A stretch of DNA of 5,491 bases from Pseudomonadota bacterium (lineage in GTDB: Bacteria; Myxococcota; Myxococcia; Myxococcales; Anaeromyxobacteraceae), in contig JAEZXM010000595.1 in the NCBI GenBank assembly GCA_023419875.1, forward strand, positions 1 through 5,491, in the 5' to 3' direction. The notes under the pieces were generated by a model, which was given only the letters and a program-made list of their open reading frames with translations, ran no database searches and was not told the origin of the DNA. The first letter of the stretch is position 1, and each line of letters opens with the position of its first letter. Below are positions 1 to 4,412 of the stretch, in pieces. Position numbers and translations under genes: made by a program.

Positions 1-866
1 CGGCCCGCGGGGGGCGCGGGGGCCGGGCCTGGAGGCGCCTCCGGGCGCTCGTCATCCTGTGGGCGGCCGTCGCGCTGCACGCGCAGGCGGCCCCGAACGC
101 ATCCGAGGCAGTGGACGGGCGCTGGCGCCTCCGGGGCCTGCGGCTCACGGTGGCCGAGGATCGGTTCCGGAAGGACGACGACTCCGGCTTCACCAGCTTT
201 CAGAGCATCGGGGCGGAGTTTTCGCGCGGTGCCGGAGAGAGGTTCAGCCTGACCCTCGCAAACCAGATGATCACGGAGCGCGGCGGGGATCGCCGCGTGG
301 ACGAGGGGACGATCGTCGGCGAGCGCGGCCTCAGGCACGTCCTCGCTTCCGGCTTCGAGCTCGAGCTCGCCCTCCAGGGCGGCCTGGCCGTGTCGTCCGA
401 TCTGGGGGGCGCCCGCGTCCAGGACCTGTTCCACTCGCTGGTCGGAGGAGGGCGGCTCGAGGAGGGATTGCAGGACCGGTACCCGGACTCGACGGGGATC
501 GCCGTCCTCGCGGGCGGTCGAGTCGGCGTTTCCTGGCAGGCGCGCGGTCCGCTCGCGATCGTCACCGGAGCGGGGGGACGGCTCGCTCTCGGCGGAGGGG
601 TGAGCGATCTCCGCGGCTTCTTCGGCTTCGTGCTCGGAGCCGAGCACGCGCGGGCCGAGGTGGGCGCCGATGTCGTCCGGTACTTCAGCCGCGACCCGTT
701 CCTGACGATGCCCGGCGGCTACGTGACGGGCGCCTTCCATGCCTCTCCCTTCCTGCGGGTCGCCGCGGTGCGGCGAGGGCTCGAGATCGAGCTCGAGGCG
801 CGGGCCAACGTCGGCGGAAGCGGGCAGGGCCTCAGCCAGATCAGCGTGCGCTTCCCGCTGCGTTGA
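1..866 (+). CDS. Exported beta-barrel-like protein of unknown function, 5' end missing
   Basis: The reading frame is open from base 3 to the TGA at 864-866, giving 287 visible residues; the true start lies left of the window. Visible residues 11-29 look like most of a signal peptide: arginines (RRLR), a hydrophobic core (ALVILWAAVAL) and an A-Q-A cleavage site, so the protein is exported. The GTG at 111 is therefore too late to be the start, because it would remove the signal. The rest has no hydrophobic helices. It shows alternating polar/apolar strands split by Gly/Asp turns (for example ELELALQGGLAVSS, GRVGVSWQARG, GLEIELEARANVGG), which suits an outer-membrane beta-barrel. The last residue is Arg rather than the usual aromatic. 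I do not recognise the family. A distant relation to LpxR-type barrels crossed my mind, but no catalytic motif is visible. The gene ends 290 bases before the xylanase gene, with a hairpin between, so co-transcription is unlikely. Confidence 0.72.
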   Translation, partial: ARGGRGGRAWRRLRALVILWAAVALHAQAAPNASEAVDGRWRLRGLRLTVAEDRFRKDDDSGFTSFQSIGAEFSRGAGERFSLTLANQMITERGGDRRVDEGTIVGERGLRHVLASGFELELALQGGLAVSSDLGGARVQDLFHSLVGGGRLEEGLQDRYPDSTGIAVLAGGRVGVSWQARGPLAIVTGAGGRLALGGGVSDLRGFFGFVLGAEHARAEVGADVVRYFSRDPFLTMPGGYVTGAFHASPFLRVAAVRRGLEIELEARANVGGSGQGLSQISVRFPLR

Positions 867-899
867 AGCCTCGAGAAAGCGCAGGAGGAACGCGGCGCG

Positions 900-917
900 G
901 GCCGGGGGCTCCCGGCC
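900..917 (+). terminator. GC-rich hairpin after the barrel-protein gene
   Basis: A perfect 7-bp stem (GGCCGGG at 900-906 with CCCGGCC at 911-917) closes a 4-base loop, 33 bases after the stop codon. No clear T-run follows, only GGTCCAATCTC. It may be a weak intrinsic terminator or a 3'-end stabilising hairpin. The position supports separation of the upstream gene from the xylanase promoter region. Confidence 0.4.
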
Positions 918-944
918 GGTCCAATCTCGGGTCAGCCGCTCCGC

Positions 945-1000
945 TGAAAACGATTGCGGCTCCGGAGATGAAAACGATTGCAAATCTGAAACGGTTCAGA
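945..1000 (+). promoter_or_regulatory. Cluster of three CG-centred operator-like sites upstream of the xylanase gene
   Basis: TGAAAACGATTGC occurs exactly twice, at 945-957 and 969-981, with starts 24 bases apart. A third related site at 985-1000, TCTGAAACGGTTCAGA, is a dyad with perfect 6-bp arms. All three have TGAAA to the left of a central CG and TT to the right. The second copy with the next base (TGAAAACGATTGCA) fits the LacI-family cre-type consensus TGWAANCGNTNWCA at every fixed position but one. The cluster lies just upstream of a TTGACA box and about 155-210 bases before the xylanase ATG. I infer binding sites for a LacI/GalR-type sugar-responsive regulator, which would be a natural control for a xylanase. 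No regulator gene is in the window, and whether the sites activate or repress cannot be told. Confidence 0.55.
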
Positions 1001-1003
1001 CGC

Positions 1004-1033
1004 TTGACAAATGGTGATGCGAGCGAGCAACGT
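1004..1033 (+). promoter_or_regulatory. Possible promoter of the GH11 xylanase gene
   Basis: TTGACA at 1004-1009 is a perfect sigma-70 -35 hexamer, four bases after the last operator-like site. At 16-18 bases spacing there is only a poor -10 candidate (CAACGT at 1028-1033), so the -10 assignment is weak. If used, the transcript would carry a leader of roughly 115-120 bases before the ATG at 1157. Confidence 0.35.
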
Positions 1034-1142
1034 GAACGCATCCAGCGACCGAGAGTCGTGTCCGGGAGAATCCGTGGTGCGGGAATGGTGCGTGGCCCGA
1101 ACGCGCGAGCGAGCAACACGAATTGTGACGTTCACCCGTGGG

Positions 1143-1150
1143 GGAAGGAG
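1143..1150 (+). promoter_or_regulatory. Strong ribosome binding site for the xylanase gene
   Basis: GGAAGGAG at 1143-1150 contains a full AAGGAG Shine-Dalgarno core, six bases before the ATG at 1157. It fixes that start, which also gives a complete lipoprotein signal peptide. Confidence 0.85.
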
Positions 1151-1156
1151 TAGACG

Positions 1157-2260
1157 ATGTCAGGAACGAACTTGATCCGGGCTCTGCCCCTGATGCTTGC
1201 GCTCGGCCTCGCCTCGTGCGGACCGGAGACGGCGGACGAGGGCTCGACCGACGTCAGCGCACCCGCTTCCATCACCTCGAGCCAGACCGGCACCGACGGC
1301 CTCTGGTACTCGTTCTGGACCGACGGGGGCGGGACCGTGAACTTCAACCTGCTCGGCGGCGGCCACTACAGCTCGCAGTGGACCAACTGCGGGAACTGGG
1401 TGGGCGGCAAGGGCTGGAGCACCGGCGGCCGCAAGACCGTGAGCTACTCCGGAAGCTTCAACCCTTCCGGCAACGGCTATCTGGCGCTCTACGGTTGGAC
1501 CACCAATCCGCTCATCGAGTACTACATCGTCGAGAACTACGGCACCTACAACCCGAGCTCGGGCGCCTCGCAGATCGGTAGCGTCACGAGTGACGGCGGC
1601 ACCTACAACCTCTACCGGACGCAGCGGGTGAACCAGCCCTCGATCCAGGGCACCGCCACCTTCTACCAGTACTGGGCGGTCCGGACGTCGAAGCGCACGG
1701 GCGGCACGATCACCACCGGCAACTTCTTCGACGCCTGGGGCCGGTCCGGGTTGACCCTCGGCACGCACAACTACATGGTCCTCGCGACCGAGGGCTACCA
1801 GAGCAGCGGTAGCTCCGACATCACCGTGAGCGAAGGCGGCTCCTCCTCGTCTTCCGGTGGCAGCTCGTCCTCCAGCGGCGGCAGCACGAGCTCCAGCGGT
1901 GGCAGCTCCTCCGGCGGCACCGGCTCCGTCAGCTTCACCCTCCGGGCGCGGAGCACCGACGGCCAGGGCCGGGTGAACCTCAGGATCGGCAGCACCACGA
2001 TCGCCACCTTCACGCTCGGCAGCAGCATGACGAACTACACCGCGTCCACCAACACCCGCGGCGACATCAACCTGCAGTACTTCAACGACAGCGGGAGCCG
2101 TGACGTCCAGGTGGACTACCTCGTCGTCAACGGCTCCACCCGCCAGGCCGAGGCGCAGTCCTACAACACGGCCCTCTACGCGAACGGGCGCTGCGGCGGC
2201 GGCGGCAACAGCGAGTGGATGCACTGCAACGGGATCCTGGGGTTCGGCAATACGCCCTAA
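1157..2260 (+). CDS. GH11 endo-1,4-beta-xylanase lipoprotein with CBM60/CBM36-like xylan-binding module
   Basis: A 367-residue protein predicted to hydrolyse internal beta-1,4 links of xylan. Residues 1-21 are a lipoprotein signal with lipobox L-A-S-C21, so the enzyme is probably anchored in a membrane facing outward. The GH11 domain (about 48-225) has the family nucleophile Glu121 in NPLIEYYIVE, the acid/base Glu212 in ATEGYQSSGSS, and the thumb loop QPSIQGT (160-166). Asn80 in CGNW sits where GH11 enzymes have Asn or Asp; Asn is associated with a neutral to alkaline optimum. Residues 227-255 are a Ser/Gly linker. Residues 257-365 resemble the calcium-dependent xylan-binding modules CBM60/CBM36: acidic/Asn positions N310, D311, D316 and D320, the QAE motif (330-332), and C346 and C357 in a CGGGGNSEW..C segment, probably a disulfide. 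GH11 and the lipobox are certain; the choice between CBM60 and CBM36 is tentative. Two hairpins follow the stop. Confidence 0.96.
   Translation: MSGTNLIRALPLMLALGLASCGPETADEGSTDVSAPASITSSQTGTDGLWYSFWTDGGGTVNFNLLGGGHYSSQWTNCGNWVGGKGWSTGGRKTVSYSGSFNPSGNGYLALYGWTTNPLIEYYIVENYGTYNPSSGASQIGSVTSDGGTYNLYRTQRVNQPSIQGTATFYQYWAVRTSKRTGGTITTGNFFDAWGRSGLTLGTHNYMVLATEGYQSSGSSDITVSEGGSSSSSGGSSSSSGGSTSSSGGSSSGGTGSVSFTLRARSTDGQGRVNLRIGSTTIATFTLGSSMTNYTASTNTRGDINLQYFNDSGSRDVQVDYLVVNGSTRQAEAQSYNTALYANGRCGGGGNSEWMHCNGILGFGNTP
1623..1849 (+). repeat. Left arm of a long inverted repeat (GH11 catalytic end)
   Basis: This segment aligns without gaps to the reverse complement of 5265-5491. I count about 20 differences over 227 bases, with a perfect 44-base match at 1766-1809 against 5305-5348. 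It codes for the C-terminal part of the GH11 domain in both xylanases. The match runs to the window edge, so the full repeat is probably longer. Confidence 0.9.
1835..1921 (+). repeat. Ser/Gly linker repeat in the first xylanase
   Basis: Low-complexity coding DNA of Ser and Gly codons (TCC, TCG, AGC, GGC) encodes repeats of the form SSSSSGG between the catalytic domain and the binding module (residues 227-255). Such flexible linkers are common in secreted plant cell wall-degrading enzymes. The mixed codons suggest protein-level selection as well as slippage. Confidence 0.9.
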
Positions 2261-2272
2261 GGGATCGCTCTT

Positions 2273-2292
2273 CCATCTCCCGGTCGAGATGG
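2273..2292 (+). terminator. First hairpin downstream of the first xylanase
   Basis: A perfect 7-bp stem, CCATCTC (2273-2279) with GAGATGG (2286-2292), closes a 6-base loop, 12 bases after the TAA. G-rich rather than T-rich sequence follows, so it is more likely a 3'-end stabiliser or part of a tandem terminator than a terminator by itself. Confidence 0.4.
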
Positions 2293-2301
2293 GGGATTCT
2301 T

Positions 2302-2343
2302 GAGGCCCGTCCCTCGCCGTTTCGGCGGCGGGGGGCGGGCCTC
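2302..2343 (+). terminator. 18-bp hairpin between the xylanase and methyltransferase genes
   Basis: Bases 2302-2319 pair with 2326-2343 along all 18 positions in RNA, 16 Watson-Crick and two G-U (T2310-G2335, T2314-G2331), with a 6-base loop TTTCGG. The sequence GTATTCT follows, a weak U-tract. It starts 41 bases after the xylanase stop and ends 29 bases before the next ATG. It is best read as an intrinsic terminator of the xylanase transcript. It could instead be a stabilising 3' hairpin or a processing site if the two genes share a transcript. Confidence 0.65.
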
Positions 2344-2372
2344 GTATTCTCACGATCCACCGGGGACCTCGG

Positions 2373-3707
2373 ATGATGGACGCAGAAGCTTCGGGCGTGA
2401 TCGGCGCAGCGCGCTCCTCCGGCGCCGCGGAGCAGGCGGCGCTCCCGCGTTCGCCCACGTCGATGGCGATCAACCTCGCCGGCGTGGCGTCGTTCGTCGT
2501 GGGGCTGGTGTGCCTCCGCCTCTTCGGCGCCCGGATGCACGACCAGACCGCCACCCTGGTGGCCATCGCCTCGTACGCCGTCCCCGTCATCGCCCTCGAG
2601 GCGGTCTTCCTGAAGCCCTGGCGGCGGACCTCGACGGGCTTCGACTTCTCGCGCCCCGCCGAGGCTGCGTACGCGCGCGCGCTCTGGAAGCTCGGGGGCT
2701 TCCTCGCGACGGTGGCGCTGATCCTGGGAATCTACGCGGTGTTCCCGGAGTACCGCGGCGACTTCTACCGCCCGTTCTACCGGATGCTGTGGCAGGTGCT
2801 CCCCGTCGCGGCGATGCTCGCGGTGCCGTACTTCCTGGTTCTCGAGCGGTTCAACCGAAGCCCGTTCGACGGCTACTGGCAGGTGAGCCTGGCCCTCCGC
2901 GGGAAGCTCCGGGAGATCGACCGCCGGGCGCTGGGCCAGCACCTCCTCGGCTGGCTCGTGAAGGCGTTCTTCACGCCGCTCATGTTCATCTACGCGTCCA
3001 ACGCCGTCTCCCGGCTCCGCACCTTCGATCCGCGATGGGTCTTCACGGATTTCACCTCGTTCTACGACTTCACCTACGACACGCTCTTCGCCGTGGACGT
3101 CGTGCTCGCGGTGACGGGGTATCTGCTCACGGTGCGCCTCCTCGACTCGCACATCCGCTCGACCGAGCCCACGCTCCTCGGATGGGCGGCGGCGCTGGCC
3201 TGCTACCAGCCGTTCTGGTCGTTCGTGGAGGGGAACTATCTGAGCTACGGGAGCGGCGGATCGACCTGGGGCACCTGGTTCTCCGGGTCGCCGGCGATCT
3301 ACGTCGCATGGGCCTGCACCATCCTGGCGCTGACGGCCGTCTACCTCTGGGCGACCATCCCCTTCGGGATCCGATTCTCCAACCTCACCCACCGCGGGAT
3401 CCTCACCAACGGTCCGTACCGGTTCACGAAGCACCCCGCCTACGTGAGCAAGAACCTGAGCTGGTGGCTCATCTCGATGCCCTTCCTCTCCTCCGGAGGG
3501 TGGCAGACGGCCCTCCGGTGCAGCGTCATGCTGCTCGGGCTCAACTGCATCTACTTCCTGCGCGCCCGGACCGAGGAGCGCCACCTCTCCCGCGATCCCG
3601 GCTACGTCGCCTACGCCGAGGCCATGGAGCAGCGGGGCATCTTCCGCTGGCTCGGCCGGCTCGTGCCGGCCTTGCGGTTCAGGCCGGGACGGCTGCTCGA
3701 TCTCTAG
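2373..3707 (+). CDS. Polytopic membrane protein with C-terminal isoprenylcysteine/phospholipid methyltransferase-like domain
   Basis: 444 residues with about ten hydrophobic segments (roughly 32-52, 60-80, 106-124, 139-155, 190-208, 236-252, 265-284, 308-328, 358-372, 381-396). The C-terminal third carries the hallmarks of the membrane SAM-dependent ICMT/PEMT family: NGPYRFTKHPAYVSKN (346-361), then a hydrophobic hairpin, then RARTEERHL..DPGYVAYAE (397-415) with the paired Glu401-Glu402. The usual family is near 200 residues, so about 300 N-terminal residues with at least six extra membrane segments are added. The methyl acceptor cannot be predicted; a lipid or a prenyl/thiol group would fit the family. 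Start: ATG at 2373 has GGGGA six bases upstream; Met31 (2463) has no visible ribosome site. An 18-bp hairpin separates the gene from the xylanase. The stop codon shares CTAG with the convergent VOC gene. Confidence 0.85.
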   Translation: MMDAEASGVIGAARSSGAAEQAALPRSPTSMAINLAGVASFVVGLVCLRLFGARMHDQTATLVAIASYAVPVIALEAVFLKPWRRTSTGFDFSRPAEAAYARALWKLGGFLATVALILGIYAVFPEYRGDFYRPFYRMLWQVLPVAAMLAVPYFLVLERFNRSPFDGYWQVSLALRGKLREIDRRALGQHLLGWLVKAFFTPLMFIYASNAVSRLRTFDPRWVFTDFTSFYDFTYDTLFAVDVVLAVTGYLLTVRLLDSHIRSTEPTLLGWAAALACYQPFWSFVEGNYLSYGSGGSTWGTWFSGSPAIYVAWACTILALTAVYLWATIPFGIRFSNLTHRGILTNGPYRFTKHPAYVSKNLSWWLISMPFLSSGGWQTALRCSVMLLGLNCIYFLRARTEERHLSRDPGYVAYAEAMEQRGIFRWLGRLVPALRFRPGRLLDL

Positions 3708-4252
3708 ACCCGCCGCCGATCCTCTGACCGCCCGGAAGCGCTCCTGCGCTGGCCTTCACGCTTGTCGACGCCAGCGCGGCGCTTCTTCGGTGCGGGCGGC
3801 CTCCGCCGGCGGGGCGACCGGCGCTGCTCGAGCCGGATGATGCCTTCCCGGTCGAGCGGGAACCCCGGATTCCAGGCCACCTCCCAGACGTTGCCGTCCG
3901 GGTCCGCGAAGTAGCCGCTCCGTCCGCCCCAGAACGCGTCCTGGGCGGGGGTGAGGATCCGGGCGCCCCCGGCCGCGACCTCCGCGAGGATGCGGTCCAC
4001 GTCCTCGCGCCGCCGAACGTTCTGGGCGAGCGCGAACCCGGCGAACCCCGGCGCCCCCGCGTCCGCGGTCTTCGCCTCCTTCGCGAGCAGCGGCCGGGGA
4101 TAGAGCGCCAGCACCACCCCTCCGGCCTGGAAGAACAGGATGTCGCCGCCCGACTGCGGCGCCGGCTTCCAGCCGAGGACGTCTCGATAGAACGATCCGG
4201 CGCGCCGGAGGTCGGCGACGCCCAGCGTGACGATGCTCAGGCGAGGTTCCAT
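3704..4252 (-). CDS. VOC-superfamily (glyoxalase/bleomycin-resistance fold) protein with basic tail
   Basis: 182 residues from ATG at 4252 (MEPRLSIVTLGVADL). Residues 5-132 form a VOC domain: opening VTLGVADLRRAGSFYRDVLGW, a middle strand GGVVLALYPRP, and the signature GYFADPDGNVWEVAWNP (113-129). Against E. coli GloA, the first metal ligand (His5) aligns with Ile7 and the second (Glu56) with Leu48; only the last, Glu124, is kept. A metal-dependent glyoxalase I role is therefore unlikely, and a binding or non-metal role is more plausible. Residues 143-182 are a very basic, disordered-looking tail rich in Arg/Lys. An alternative ATG at 4264 adds four residues (MLQP); neither start has a clear Shine-Dalgarno sequence. 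The gene lies downstream of the second xylanase on the same strand, separated by hairpins, and its TAG overlaps the TAG of the convergent methyltransferase gene by four bases. Confidence 0.85.
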   Translation of the reverse strand: MEPRLSIVTLGVADLRRAGSFYRDVLGWKPAPQSGGDILFFQAGGVVLALYPRPLLAKEAKTADAGAPGFAGFALAQNVRRREDVDRILAEVAAGGARILTPAQDAFWGGRSGYFADPDGNVWEVAWNPGFPLDREGIIRLEQRRSPRRRRPPAPKKRRAGVDKREGQRRSASGRSEDRRRV

Positions 4253-4319
4253 GGGCTGGAGCATGGCACCGCAGGCTGACGCGCGGGGGCGACGAGGTTG
4301 GCAGGGGACCCGAGAACAC

Positions 4320-4353
4320 CGCGGCCCACGCCGGGGACCGGTCGTGGGCCGCG
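4320..4353 (-). terminator. Second hairpin downstream of the second xylanase
   Basis: A perfect 10-bp stem pairs 4320-4329 (CGCGGCCCAC) with 4344-4353 (GTGGGCCGCG). The pairing continues inward through G4330-C4343 and CCGG/CCGG (4331-4334 with 4338-4341), leaving one bulged T and a 3-base loop. Read on the minus strand it is followed by GTGTTCTC, a weak U-tract. It lies between the xylanase stop (4413) and the VOC start (4252 or 4264) and is a probable terminator. Confidence 0.6.
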
Positions 4354-4374
4354 CGCTGCTCAGGAGATCCCGGC

Positions 4375-4396
4375 CGCGGACCGAGCGTGGTCCGCG
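4375..4396 (-). terminator. First hairpin downstream of the second xylanase
   Basis: A perfect 8-bp stem, CGCGGACC (4375-4382) with GGTCCGCG (4389-4396), closes a 6-base loop, 16 bases after the xylanase stop on the minus strand. No T-run follows. With the next hairpin it forms a tandem pair like that after the first xylanase gene. Confidence 0.45.
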
Positions 4397-4412
4397 ACCG
4401 GGGAGGCCGGTG

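Noticed and set aside
59..1153. Long open frame on the plus strand overlapping the barrel-protein gene and the intergenic region
   Set aside because: Its product is Arg/Gly/Pro-rich low-complexity, it runs through the operator region, and the frame at 3-866 gives the sensible exported protein. It is a high-GC shadow.
1160..2590. 476-codon open frame on the minus strand opposite the first xylanase
   Set aside because: Ala/Arg/Val-rich product without a fold pattern. It lies antisense to a certain GH11 gene and arises from GC-rich third positions.
2127..3584. 485-codon open frame on the minus strand opposite the methyltransferase gene
   Set aside because: Glu/Arg/His-rich product of repetitive character, antisense to a gene with clear membrane segments and family motifs.
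2300..3727. 475-codon open frame on the plus strand in another frame over the methyltransferase gene
   Set aside because: Arg/Pro/Gly-rich, no membrane or enzyme motif, and its start falls within the terminator hairpin.
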